Of a stretch of DNA of 64,000 nucleotides, positions 50,372-59,478 are shown piece by piece (the stretch's first letter is position 1; each line of letters starts with the position of its first letter). The stretch covers positions 434,001-498,000 of the forward strand of contig JAUISW010000001.1 in the NCBI GenBank assembly GCA_030434875.1, in the 5' to 3' direction. Both the position numbers and the translations under genes were made by a program. The stretch comes from Lachnospiraceae bacterium C1.1. GTDB lineage: Bacteria; Bacillota; Clostridia; Lachnospirales; Lachnospiraceae. The notes under the pieces are model-generated. The model made no database searches and was not told the origin of the DNA. It saw only the letters and a program-made list of their open reading frames with translations.

Positions 50372-51988
50372 ATGACACTTTTTTCGTTGAATTTTTTTAT
50401 ATTTGTTTTTGCGGTAGTGCTCTTATACTATCTGCTGCCAGGCAAGGTACAGCATTTGCTCTTGCTGGCGGCGAGTTATATTTTTTATTGCTGGGGAACA
50501 GGGTGGAAAGGTGTTGGATTTATAATTTTTACAACAATTTCTACCTTTTTTCTTGCAATCAAAATAGAGAAGATTCTTAATAAATATAAAGAGAAAGCTG
50601 CAGAAGTAAAAAATAAAACTGTCAGCATGACGAAGGAAGAATTAGAAAATCTTAAAGAGAAAAACATCAAAGAACGCAGAAAATATCTGGCATTTGGTCT
50701 CATCAGCAACTTTGGAATTCTTGCCATTGTAAAATATGCTTCATTTATTTTGATAGGTATCAGTGAAAAGCTTTCTGCAGCCGGGCTTGGAGGTCAGCTT
50801 GCAGAGGACTCCATCTTTCTTCCGCTTGGAATTTCATTCTATACATTTATGACAATGGGTTATCTTATGGATGTTCATAGGGATAAATGTAAGGCGGATC
50901 ATAATCTTTTTCACTTTGCCTTATATACGGCGTATTTTCCACAGATAATACAGGGCCCCATAAGCAGATATAAAGATGTTTCTGAGGAATTTATCAAGAT
51001 TCACGTCTGGAATGATGAAAATTTCAGAAATGGATTTTTAAGGATGCTCTGGGGGTATGTAAAAAAAATAATTCTGGCTGAAAGAGCAGCGATCATTGTA
51101 AACGAAGTCTTTAATAACTATGCATCAGCAGGATACAAAGGCTTTATAATATTTTTTGCCGGTCTTTTATATGGTTTTCAGATTTATGCTGATTTCTCCG
51201 GAGGTATGGATATAATATTTGGTATTTCAGAGATGCTTGGAATAAGACTTAGTGAAAACTTCAGACAGCCTTATTATGCAAAAACAGTTTCTGAATTCTG
51301 GCAGAGATGGCATATAACATTAGGTGCCTGGATGAAGAATTATATTTTCTATCCGATCTGCCTTTCAAAAACTGCAGGAAAGGTTCAGAAAAAATTAAAG
51401 AAGAAATTTGGTAATTATTATGGAAGAGTACTGATTCCCTCTTTTGCTTCGTTTATATCATTTTTTATAGTAGGAATATGGCATGGAGCTGATGTAAAAT
51501 ATCTTGTTTATGGATTCTATATGGCATTATTCGTCTCTGCCAATACCCTTTTAGAGCAGTTTTATACAAAGCTCAGGGAACGATTTAAACTTAATCCTGA
51601 TACAATGGCATATAAGGCGTTTCAGATAGTCAGAACCAGTGTGATCGTATTGGTGGGAAGATTTTTTGCAAGAGGAAATTCGCTTCCGGATGCATTAAGA
51701 ATGATAAAAAATATGTTTTCAGCGGTAAATTTAAGAGTTTTAACGGATGGAACACTTCTTGGATTTGGGCTTGATGATAAGGATTGGATTGTTTTGATCC
51801 TGGCAATAGCTCTTATGCTTTATGTGGATTATAAAAATGAACATGGGGTTATAATTAGGGAAAAAATTGCAAAAGCATCACTTCCATTACGTTGGGCAGT
51901 TTATTATGCAGCGATAGTTGCAGTCCTTATCATCGGAATTTATGGTGTTGGTTATGATGCATCGTCCTTTATATATCAGAATTTCTAA
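50372..51988 (+). CDS. MBOAT membrane O-acyltransferase (AlgI/DltB-like), copy 2
   Basis: The 538-residue second MBOAT protein has AAYFPQIIQGPISRY-like motifs (TAYFPQIIQGPISRYKDV), EFWQRWHITLGAWMKNYIFYPI and the catalytic His in FFIVGIWHGADVKY. An internal charged segment (about 65-110; NKYKEKAAEVKNKTVSM) is absent from the first copy. The end SSFIYQNF resembles ADFIYQGF of copy 1. It is coupled to an SGNH-like gene 14 bases downstream, so the two pairs look like paralogous modules with different substrates. Confidence 0.92.
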   Translation: MTLFSLNFFIFVFAVVLLYYLLPGKVQHLLLLAASYIFYCWGTGWKGVGFIIFTTISTFFLAIKIEKILNKYKEKAAEVKNKTVSMTKEELENLKEKNIKERRKYLAFGLISNFGILAIVKYASFILIGISEKLSAAGLGGQLAEDSIFLPLGISFYTFMTMGYLMDVHRDKCKADHNLFHFALYTAYFPQIIQGPISRYKDVSEEFIKIHVWNDENFRNGFLRMLWGYVKKIILAERAAIIVNEVFNNYASAGYKGFIIFFAGLLYGFQIYADFSGGMDIIFGISEMLGIRLSENFRQPYYAKTVSEFWQRWHITLGAWMKNYIFYPICLSKTAGKVQKKLKKKFGNYYGRVLIPSFASFISFFIVGIWHGADVKYLVYGFYMALFVSANTLLEQFYTKLRERFKLNPDTMAYKAFQIVRTSVIVLVGRFFARGNSLPDALRMIKNMFSAVNLRVLTDGTLLGFGLDDKDWIVLILAIALMLYVDYKNEHGVIIREKIAKASLPLRWAVYYAAIVAVLIIGIYGVGYDASSFIYQNF

Positions 51989-52002
51989 CGGAGTAAAAAG
52001 TT

Positions 52003-53910
52003 TTGAAAAATAAAATATTATTCTTTACAAAATTCATAGTCTTTCTATGTATATTGGTGTTGCTGATAATTACAGCATCTTTTTATCTGACACCTTATTG
52101 GCTTTATTCAAATGATCCTGACGATGCAGGTGAAAGTGCCAGATACGAGAACTTTTATGATATGCCGCAAAATACTATTGATTATATTACGGTAGGCGCA
52201 AGTAACAGTTATCATGGTGTTGATCCAATGCAGGTCTATGCTTATTCGGGAATTACAGGTTTTGATCTTGGAAGCCCCGGACAGCCTATGGTATGCAGTT
52301 ATTATTGGATAAAAGAAGCATTGAAATATCAGAAGCCCAAATATGTATTTGTTGAAATTGGAAATTTGGTTAGGGAAAAATCCTCAAATGAAGGCATATT
52401 AAAAGCTATTCTTCCAATGAAAGCATCTCCGCTCAAACTGGAAATGATAAAATATGCATGCAGTAAGGATAATGAACTTAAATATACAGCTCTTTTTCCT
52501 CTTTATCAATTTCATTCAAGATGGAAAGAATTCAGCAAGAAAGATATAGAAAGAAAAAATGCAGAGCCTTATTTAACTAAGGGTGCTACGTTGAGGTTTG
52601 TGTCAGTTAACGGAATAGATGCTGACAGGGTAAATCTTCGTGAAGAAAGAACAGTAACGCTTTCATCTAATGGTATGCTGACAGCCGAGTTACAGGAACT
52701 TCCGCTCAATGAAGAGGCAAAGTATTGGATAGAGAAAATAAAGGAGCTTTGCGAAGAAAACGATATAGAGTGTATACCAACAAAGTTTCCTACAAAAAAC
52801 TGGAATGATAGATGGAGTGAAGAGGCTAAAATTTATTTTGACAGTATAGGGCTTGACTATCTTGACATGACGGAAAATGACGATGAGATTGGAATAAACT
52901 GGCAGAAAGACAGTTTCGATAATGGAAAACATCTGAATTACTTCGGTATGGCAAAGACATCGAAATATATGGCTGATTATCTTATGTCACTAGGAAGGCT
53001 CAGCTCACATAAAGGCAAGAGCGGATATCAGATCTGGGATGCAGATCTCGAAGAGTATTCAGCTTGGGAAAGCAAAGAGATATTTGAACTTTTTGATTAT
53101 AAAAGAGAAAAATTTGATTGGCTTAATTCACTTCTTTTGAATAAGGATAAGTATCTGATACTTATAACAGTCAAAAAGGATGTATCAGCCGGATGGCCTG
53201 AAAGCCTAACCGGTGTATTTGAAAAAATGGGACTGGAGACAGATTTCAGTGCTATTAAACAGCAGTCGTATATAGCAGTTATTGATTCTGGTATCAACAA
53301 AGCTGAAATTTCAAATCCGGATATTATGAACTATGATTTTGACTGGACAGATAACAATGGTTCAGTTCATGAGATTCATATGAAGAGTGGCGGCGCAGCA
53401 GGCGATTGTGAGATTCAGATAGACGGCAGTGAAAGATCACTTGATAAGACAGGTATGAACATAGTTGTCATAAATAAAGAAGATGGAGAATATCTGGCTG
53501 CGGCTAATCTTGATTCCAGTTTGGATGATATAAGTTTTGAGAAAAGCGGAAGTCCGGAGGATTCTGCAATCCTGGAAAATGGAACATATACGATCGCGGA
53601 TGAAGAATCCGGAGTGGCTATGAAACTTTCTATAATACGAAATGATGACGGTTCATATTGCCTGAGAGATGATGGGACAGGTTACTATCTTTCAACTTTA
53701 AGATCAAATAAAGATGGGGATAGGGTTGGATTTGAGACAGATCAGAATCTGGCAGTTACAAAATGGAGAATATATACGGCATCAAATGGAAGATATTTGA
53801 TTTATTCGCAATATAATGGAATGGTATTTGCAGCAGATAATAGCGGATTTTGTATCAAAGAACTTGATCTGAACAGTGATAATCAGGGAGTTAAAATCTA
53901 TGGGAATTGA
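52003..53910 (+). CDS. Membrane-anchored SGNH-like protein with ILEI-like and lectin-like C-terminal domains, copy 2
   Basis: The 635-residue protein has an N-terminal helix (about 7-30) and an SGNH-like domain (ITVGASNSYHGVDPMQVY, DLGSPGQPM, CIPTKFP, KHLNYFGMAKTSKYMADYL). A region at about 380-500 resembles ILEI/FAM3 domains (YLILITVKKDVSAGW, MNIVVINKEDGEYLAAAN). The last 110 residues look like a beta-trefoil lectin (GSYCLRDDGTGYYLST, GRYLIYSQYNGMVF). The start is TTG with CGGAG upstream. Extra domains suggest it binds the glycan being modified. The ILEI and trefoil calls are by pattern and less certain. Confidence 0.72.
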   Translation: MKNKILFFTKFIVFLCILVLLIITASFYLTPYWLYSNDPDDAGESARYENFYDMPQNTIDYITVGASNSYHGVDPMQVYAYSGITGFDLGSPGQPMVCSYYWIKEALKYQKPKYVFVEIGNLVREKSSNEGILKAILPMKASPLKLEMIKYACSKDNELKYTALFPLYQFHSRWKEFSKKDIERKNAEPYLTKGATLRFVSVNGIDADRVNLREERTVTLSSNGMLTAELQELPLNEEAKYWIEKIKELCEENDIECIPTKFPTKNWNDRWSEEAKIYFDSIGLDYLDMTENDDEIGINWQKDSFDNGKHLNYFGMAKTSKYMADYLMSLGRLSSHKGKSGYQIWDADLEEYSAWESKEIFELFDYKREKFDWLNSLLLNKDKYLILITVKKDVSAGWPESLTGVFEKMGLETDFSAIKQQSYIAVIDSGINKAEISNPDIMNYDFDWTDNNGSVHEIHMKSGGAAGDCEIQIDGSERSLDKTGMNIVVINKEDGEYLAAANLDSSLDDISFEKSGSPEDSAILENGTYTIADEESGVAMKLSIIRNDDGSYCLRDDGTGYYLSTLRSNKDGDRVGFETDQNLAVTKWRIYTASNGRYLIYSQYNGMVFAADNSGFCIKELDLNSDNQGVKIYGN

Positions 53911-54793
53911 CAGAAAAGACTGGCTTAGAAAAAAACTTGCTTACTGGCATGAAAGTTTGGTGCCTCCGTTTCTTTATCCTTATGCATTAAAGAGCTGGTA
54001 TAAGAAGTGTACAGGAAGGGAACTGGATCTTAAGAATCCGAAGACCTATTGTGACAAGATAAACTGGATAAAACTTTATGGAGTCAGTCCTGAAATGACA
54101 AGACTTTCAGATAAATTGCTTGTCAGGGATTTTGTTAAAGAGAAAATAGGCGAGGAATATCTTATTCCACTGTTGGGATTCTGGGACAGATTCGATGAGA
54201 TAGATTTTGACAAGCTGCCGGAAAAGTTTGCCCTAAAGACAAATCATGGTTCGGCGACAAATATCATCGTTGATGATAAAGACAAATTGGATATGGAAGA
54301 TGCAAGGGATAAATTTAATTTCTGGATGAGTATCAATTTTGCCTTTCAATTTGGATATCAGCTCCAGTATAGGGATATAAAACGTAAGATTCTTGCAGAA
54401 GAATTTATAGATAATGGTGGAAATGACCTTTTTGATTATAAGATCCACTGCTTTGATGGAAAGCCTGAGTATATTCAATATATAGGAAGCAGAAGAGGAG
54501 ATACCAGGGAAATATATCTTGATACCGAATGGAATCCTGTGGACTTTTTTGATGCTGTATTTCCAAGATATGAAAAGATTCCACCAAAGCCGGAGTGTCT
54601 TGAAAAATTAGTTGAACTTGCAGCTGTTTTATCTGAAGGCTGGAATTATGTAAGAGTAGACTTTTATGTCCTCGATAATGGGGATATAAAGTTTGGAGAA
54701 ATGACATTTACTCCGGGATCCGGTCAGTATAAATGGAATCCCCCGGAGGCGGATCTCTTTATGGGAGAGAAGATAAAACTTCCTTTGAATTAA
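53900..54793 (+). CDS. TupA-like ATP-grasp protein
   Basis: The 297-residue protein matches the TupA-like ATPgrasp family of polysaccharide clusters: NPKTYCDKINWIKLYG, DKLLVRDFVKEKIGEEYLIP, FALKTNHGSATNIIV, ILAEEFIDNGG, DYKIHCFDGKPEYIQ and VRVDFYVLDNGDIKFGEMT (metal ligands). TupA makes teichuronopeptide in alkaliphilic Bacillus, so an amide or ester link between an acid and a sugar is likely. The start ATG 53900 overlaps the SGNH gene by 11 bases, with AGGGAG upstream. Last gene of the cluster. Confidence 0.82.
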   Translation: MGIDRKDWLRKKLAYWHESLVPPFLYPYALKSWYKKCTGRELDLKNPKTYCDKINWIKLYGVSPEMTRLSDKLLVRDFVKEKIGEEYLIPLLGFWDRFDEIDFDKLPEKFALKTNHGSATNIIVDDKDKLDMEDARDKFNFWMSINFAFQFGYQLQYRDIKRKILAEEFIDNGGNDLFDYKIHCFDGKPEYIQYIGSRRGDTREIYLDTEWNPVDFFDAVFPRYEKIPPKPECLEKLVELAAVLSEGWNYVRVDFYVLDNGDIKFGEMTFTPGSGQYKWNPPEADLFMGEKIKLPLN

Positions 54794-54807
54794 AAAGTAT
54801 AATTATT

Positions 54808-54843
54808 AAAGCGTTTAGTCTAAAAATGACTGAACGCTTTTTA
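54808..54843. terminator. Bidirectional terminator at the cluster end
   Basis: AAAGCGTT-T-AGTC pairs with GACT-G-AACGCTTT around a short loop and is followed by TTTTT. It closes the polysaccharide cluster and serves the convergent tex gene. Confidence 0.85.
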
Positions 54844-54851
54844 TTTGCATA

Positions 54852-57221
54852 TTATTTGTGATTTTGATGTGCAAGAATATAACCGATCGTTCCGGGAGCA
54901 TATTCTTTTGGTTTTTGTTCTTTTCTTGGTTTGTTGTTGGGCTTTTTATTGTGATTTCTGTTGCCCTGATTTTTATTATTAGCCTGTTTTTTATCGGAAT
55001 TAGTGTTAACTTTTTTATTTGAGGTTCTCTCTTCATTAAGTTTCATTGTAAGGGAGATGCGGGCCTTTTCTACATCAACATCAAGAACCTTTACATCGAC
55101 AATATCACCTACAGATACGACCTCAAGAGGATGCTTGATATAGTGATCACACATCTGAGAAAGATGAACGAGACCATCCTGATGGACACCTATATCAACA
55201 AAAGCACCAAAGTCGATAACATTTCTTACAGTTCCCTTTAGCTGCATGCCGGGTTTTAAGTCCTTCATATCGAGAACATCAGAGCGAAGGATAGGCTTCG
55301 GCATATCTTCTCTGGGATCACGGCCGGGTTTTTCAAGTTCATGAAGGATATCCATCATGGTAAGTTCACCGACACCGATTTCTTCTGCAAGCTCCGTTTT
55401 ATTGTCTATAGATTTTTCAAAAGAATTAATTGCAGCCTCATCCTTTACTTCACAGCCGATTTTTTCTAAAAGCTTTTTAGCAGCGTCATAAGACTCCGGG
55501 TGAACTGAAGTGGAGTCAAGAGGATTTTTTGCATTTGGAATTCTCATGAATCCTGCACACTGTTCGAAAGCCTTGGGTCCGAGTTTAGGAACCTTCTTAA
55601 ATTCGCTTCTGCTCTTGAAAGGTCCGTTTGCCTCTCTGTACTCAACAATATTCTTAGCAACTGTAGAGCTTACGCCTGATACGTATTTTAAGAGCGGAGC
55701 TGAAGCTGTATTTACATCTACACCTACATTGTTAACGGCGTCTTCAACAACACCACTCAGAGCATCTCCGAGTTTTTTCTGGTTCATATCATGCTGATAC
55801 TGACCAACACCGATCGACTTAGGGTCGATCTTTACAAGCTCAGAAAGAGGATCCTGCACACGTCTTGCAATAGATGTCGCACTTCTCTGTCCAACATCGA
55901 AATTAGGGAATTCTTCAGTTGCCAACTCACTTGCAGAATAAACACTTGCTCCGGCTTCATTGGTAATTACATAATGAACATTGGCTTCAGGTATTTCATG
56001 GAGCATCTCAACAATAACCTGCTCAGACTCTCTGGAAGCTGTACCATTGCCAACTGAAATAAGACTTATATGATATTTTTCAATTAATCTCTTGACAATT
56101 TTCTTTGCTTCTTCAATTTTTTTCTGAGGTTCTGTAGGGTAAACAACAACAGTATCAAGAACCTTACCTGTAGGATCTACGACTGCAAGTTTGCATCCGG
56201 TACGGAAAGCAGGATCCCATCCGAGTACAGTCTGACCTGCAATAGGTGGCTGCATTAGAAGCTGACGTAAATTTTTACCGAATACATCAATGGCACCATC
56301 CTCAGCCTTTGATGTGAGATCAGATCTTATCTCTCTTTCAATGGCAGGTTCTATAAGCCTTTTGTAGCTGTCTTTTATAGATTCTTTAAGGAAAGGTGTT
56401 GTATATTGATTATCCTTTGTGATGATCTTCTTTTCAAGATAGCCTAAAATACGATCTTCCGGTGCAGCTATCTTTACGATAAGGAATTTTTCGCTTTCTC
56501 CGCGGTTAAGAGCCAGAATTCGGTGACCAACGATTTTTGATACAGGCTCTTCGTATTCATAATAATTTTCATAAACAGATTTTTCTTTTTCATCTTTTGC
56601 GGATGAAACGATCTTACCTTCGGAAACTGTGATATCTCTTATGTATGTTCTGTAGTCAGGCTCATCAGAAATTTTTTCTGCTATGATATCTGAAGCACCT
56701 GAAAGTGCTGCAGCAACATCAATGACTTCTTTTTCTGCTGCTTTGACCTTGTCTTCCTTGCTGTCTGATGCAGGAGTGATCGATCCAGTTACATATTTTT
56801 GAGCTTCTTCCTCAAGAGGCGCAGATGCAGACATAGCGAGAATATACTCGGCAAGTGGCTCGAGACCTCTTGCTTTAGCAGCAGTTGCACGGGTCTTTTT
56901 CTTTTGCTTATATGGTCTGTAAAGGTCTTCAAGGGTAACAAGCTTTTCGGCAGCTTCGATCTTCGCCTTAAGTTCATCTGTAAGCTTACCCTGGTCATCA
57001 ATAGACTGTAATACAGCCTGTTTTTTCTCTTCAAGGTTACGAAGATAATTTAAGCGTTCGAAAAGGTTTCGTAACTGTTCATCATTCAGAGAGCCGGTAG
57101 CCTCTTTTCTGTATCGGGAAATAAAAGGTATGGTATTTCCTTCGTCAATAAGCTTTACTGCGGCTTCTGTCTGCCAGTTTTTTACTCCGAGTTCCTCGGA
57201 AATAGTTGAAATGATATCCAT
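54852..57221 (-). CDS. tex: Tex-family RNA-binding transcription accessory protein
   Basis: The 789-residue protein has a Tex N-terminal helical region (NWQTEAAVKLIDEGNTIPFISRYRKEATGSLND), a YqgF-like RNase H fold (VLGWDPAFRTGCKLAVVD), helix-hairpin-helix repeats (YVSGVSSTVAKNIVEYREANGPF) and an S1 RNA-binding domain (GTVRNVIDFGAFVDIGVHQDGLVHLSQM). The Lys/Asn-rich tail (about 735-775) is of low complexity. Tex binds nucleic acids and influences transcription. Stand-alone gene on the minus strand. Confidence 0.93.
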   Translation of the reverse strand: MDIISTISEELGVKNWQTEAAVKLIDEGNTIPFISRYRKEATGSLNDEQLRNLFERLNYLRNLEEKKQAVLQSIDDQGKLTDELKAKIEAAEKLVTLEDLYRPYKQKKKTRATAAKARGLEPLAEYILAMSASAPLEEEAQKYVTGSITPASDSKEDKVKAAEKEVIDVAAALSGASDIIAEKISDEPDYRTYIRDITVSEGKIVSSAKDEKEKSVYENYYEYEEPVSKIVGHRILALNRGESEKFLIVKIAAPEDRILGYLEKKIITKDNQYTTPFLKESIKDSYKRLIEPAIEREIRSDLTSKAEDGAIDVFGKNLRQLLMQPPIAGQTVLGWDPAFRTGCKLAVVDPTGKVLDTVVVYPTEPQKKIEEAKKIVKRLIEKYHISLISVGNGTASRESEQVIVEMLHEIPEANVHYVITNEAGASVYSASELATEEFPNFDVGQRSATSIARRVQDPLSELVKIDPKSIGVGQYQHDMNQKKLGDALSGVVEDAVNNVGVDVNTASAPLLKYVSGVSSTVAKNIVEYREANGPFKSRSEFKKVPKLGPKAFEQCAGFMRIPNAKNPLDSTSVHPESYDAAKKLLEKIGCEVKDEAAINSFEKSIDNKTELAEEIGVGELTMMDILHELEKPGRDPREDMPKPILRSDVLDMKDLKPGMQLKGTVRNVIDFGAFVDIGVHQDGLVHLSQMCDHYIKHPLEVVSVGDIVDVKVLDVDVEKARISLTMKLNEERTSNKKVNTNSDKKQANNKNQGNRNHNKKPNNKPRKEQKPKEYAPGTIGYILAHQNHK

Positions 57222-57316
57222 CTTATTAAATCCTTAATTCCTTTTTTATTGATAAGAACAACTTTTTTCATTATAATAGAAAAATAAGAATTTGACAATT
57301 AAGAGGAAGTGTGAAA

Positions 57317-57859
57317 ATGGAAACAAATTTTAAGGACTATAATAGTCCGATGTCAACAGCGTCTTTTGCGCTTGGAGTTGCTTCAGTAGTATGCCTGATC
57401 ATACTGATGCTGCCATTTGCCTTGTGTCTTGGCGCATTGGCAATTATATTCGGTCTGTTGTCTAAAACAAAGGACTATTATTTTCATCATGCGAAGATAG
57501 GGTTGATATCCGGCACGGTATCAGTTGTGATCAATCTTATAGCAACTATCATTATTGTTTATCTTGTATTCTTTAATACCGGATTCAGAGAAAAATATAT
57601 AGAGCCATTAATTAACAGTGTGACAGAAATTTATAATGATGAATTTCATGCTAAAAATGAATATGGCGACAGTGATGATATTTATTATGATGATGGTGAT
57701 GACTTCTATTATGAAGAGGATAGTGATTACTATCCGGAAGAAGATTTTAATTATAATAATATGTATCCTTCAGATGGAAATGATGGATCATATTATCACT
57801 ATTATTTCAAGGACGGCTGTCCTCCTTCGAACAGAGGACATGGCAGGGATTGCTTTTAA
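57317..57859 (+). CDS. Small membrane protein with acidic Tyr/Asp tail (DUF4190-like)
   Basis: The 180-residue protein has two hydrophobic segments (about 14-46 and 62-87) in the DUF4190 pattern (ASFALGVASVVCL, CLGALAIIFGLLSK). A 90-residue tail is extremely rich in Asp, Glu and Tyr (DDIYYDDGDDFYYEED). No known function. ATG 57317 has GAGGAAG upstream; a GTG two codons earlier is the alternative. It precedes the SprA-related gene by 26 bases. Confidence 0.75.
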   Translation: METNFKDYNSPMSTASFALGVASVVCLIILMLPFALCLGALAIIFGLLSKTKDYYFHHAKIGLISGTVSVVINLIATIIIVYLVFFNTGFREKYIEPLINSVTEIYNDEFHAKNEYGDSDDIYYDDGDDFYYEEDSDYYPEEDFNYNNMYPSDGNDGSYYHYYFKDGCPPSNRGHGRDCF

Positions 57860-57885
57860 ATCCTTGAAAGAGAAAGGAGTCTCTT

Positions 57886-58335
57886 ATGGTTAATTCAATT
57901 ACAGGGATGTATCAGGGAAACAGAGTTATTTACAATCCGGGAGAATCTACGGATGTAAAACAGGGTTATAAGTCGTCACCGGCAGAGTGTGAAACCTGTA
58001 AGAATCGTAAATATCAGGATGGTTCTGATGAAATGGTCTCGTATAAAACGGCAACCCATATTTCACCGGAGGCTTCGGCCTCGGCAGTGAGGGCACACGA
58101 GCAGGAGCATGTGTCAAATGCATATAAAGATGCTGCTAAGAATAACGGACAGGTTGTAAGAGCTTCTGTAAAAATAAAAACGGCAGTATGTCCTGAGTGC
58201 GGAAGAAGTTATGTTTCAGGTGGTCTTACGAGCACTCAGATAAAATATTATAATGAGGAGAATCCCTATCAGAAAGATCTGAAAATGCAGGACAGCATTA
58301 AATACACTGGAAATAATGTAGATGAAGCTGCCTGA
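57886..58335 (+). CDS. SprA-related putative metallopeptidase
   Basis: The 149-residue protein has a HEXXH zinc motif (H71-E72-Q73-E74-H75 in RAHEQEHVSNAY) and two CxxC pairs (C35/C38 in CETC, C102/C105 in CPEC) that could hold a structural zinc. The pattern CKNRKYQDGSDE, TAVCPECGRSYVSGG matches SprA-related/CJM1_0395-type proteins found in many Firmicutes. Activity has not been shown to my knowledge. It has no signal peptide. Strong ribosome site AGAAAGGAG. Confidence 0.8.
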   Translation: MVNSITGMYQGNRVIYNPGESTDVKQGYKSSPAECETCKNRKYQDGSDEMVSYKTATHISPEASASAVRAHEQEHVSNAYKDAAKNNGQVVRASVKIKTAVCPECGRSYVSGGLTSTQIKYYNEENPYQKDLKMQDSIKYTGNNVDEAA

Positions 58336-58356
58336 AAATGATAGGCTTGAAATTAA

Positions 58357-59166
58357 ATGAAAATTAAAAATTCCGTAAGTAAAGCTAAGAGTTCAAAAGA
58401 ACTAAAAAAGGAAGCAAAGATCGCATTAACCGGAAACTATACGATCATGATAGTTTCAATATTAATTATAGGTGTGCTAAGTGCAGCAGCTAATGGACAG
58501 ATAAGATTGTCATCATCATTACGTTCGACTGAAAATCTGTTGCTGTTGTTTTTTATAGCCGGACTTTCAATTATCTTTAGTATTATTATTTATATAGCAT
58601 CATATTTTTTACAGTTCGGAATGATATATATGGCATTGAAGATATCAAGACATGAAAAGGCAAGGATCGAGGATTTGTTTTATGCTTTTACACATAGGCC
58701 TAAAAAGGTTTTGGCGATGTGCCTTCTTAAACTTCTGATATTTGCAGCAGGTTTTATCCCATATTTTATTTTTGCTGCGGTAGGAATGTTTTTGGCGCTT
58801 TTTCACAATGCTATGATCGCATTCTATGTTTTGTTGGGAATTGGAGCAACGATCACACTTGTTGTAGATTATTATTTTCTTTTAAGACTTATGCTATCCG
58901 TCTATATATTTATTGATAATACCGAACTTGGAGTTGTGGAGATATTGAAGAAGTCCGCATATTACATGAAAGGTAACGTAAGACGGGCTCTTTATCTGGG
59001 GGTAAGTTTTATAGGTCTCTATGTTTTGGGAATATTTACATGTTTCATAGGATTTTACTGGATAAGACCATATATGCATGTAACCTTCGCAGGATTTTAT
59101 AATGATATAGTTCGTCCTGCAAAGCAAAAACCTGACTGGAGACCTTTTATCAGTTATGCCGGATAA
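58357..59166 (+). CDS. DUF975-family membrane protein
   Basis: The 269-residue integral membrane protein has about six hydrophobic segments. The pattern is typical of DUF975: SSKELKKEAKIALTGNYT near the start, ARIEDLFYAF in the middle and SAYYMKGNVRRALYLGVSFIGLYVLGIFT near the end. Function unknown. It lies 21 bases after the metallopeptidase-like gene in the same direction and ends before the riboswitch promoter. Confidence 0.82.
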   Translation: MKIKNSVSKAKSSKELKKEAKIALTGNYTIMIVSILIIGVLSAAANGQIRLSSSLRSTENLLLLFFIAGLSIIFSIIIYIASYFLQFGMIYMALKISRHEKARIEDLFYAFTHRPKKVLAMCLLKLLIFAAGFIPYFIFAAVGMFLALFHNAMIAFYVLLGIGATITLVVDYYFLLRLMLSVYIFIDNTELGVVEILKKSAYYMKGNVRRALYLGVSFIGLYVLGIFTCFIGFYWIRPYMHVTFAGFYNDIVRPAKQKPDWRPFISYAG

Positions 59167-59181
59167 AAATAAAATTTACAG

Positions 59182-59210
59182 TTGATTTTTTTTATTTAAT
59201 GGATTATAGT
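59182..59210 (+). promoter_or_regulatory. Promoter of the riboswitch-ribU unit
   Basis: TTGATT and TATAGT have a 17-base spacer and lie just upstream of the FMN aptamer. Each box is one or two bases from consensus. Confidence 0.6.
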
Positions 59211-59232
59211 TGTTTTAAGAAAACTAAAGAAA

Positions 59233-59354
59233 GTTCTTCAGGGCAGGGTGTAAATCCCTACCGGCGGTAAAGCCCGCGAGCATTAGCATGAACCGGTGAA
59301 ATTCCGGTGCCGACAGTGAGCAGTTTTAACTGCGCAGTCTGGATGAGAGAAGAA
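59233..59354 (+). promoter_or_regulatory. FMN riboswitch (RFN element)
   Basis: All conserved segments of the RFN aptamer are present in order: AGGGCAGGGTG, AATCCCTACCGGCGGTAA, AGCCCGCGAGC, GGTGAAATTCCGGTGCCGACAG and the closing GTCTGGATGAGAGAAGAA. It binds FMN and reports riboflavin status. The terminator 30 bases further on is the expected expression platform, so FMN should switch off the transporter gene ribU. Confidence 0.97.
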
Positions 59355-59382
59355 ATATCTGTTTATAATATTAAATGGATTT

Positions 59383-59420
59383 AAAGCCCTGTGTGTGATC
59401 ACAGGGCTTTTCTTTGTTTA
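59383..59420 (+). terminator. Riboswitch expression-platform terminator
   Basis: A perfect 11-bp stem AAAGCCCTGTG/CACAGGGCTTT with a six-base loop is followed by TTCTTTGTTT. It lies between the FMN aptamer and ribU and is the likely FMN-controlled stop. Confidence 0.9.
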
Positions 59421-59478
59421 ACAGAGATTATGTATAAGAAGAACTTTCCGAAATAAAGAATAATTCGGAGGATAAAAA

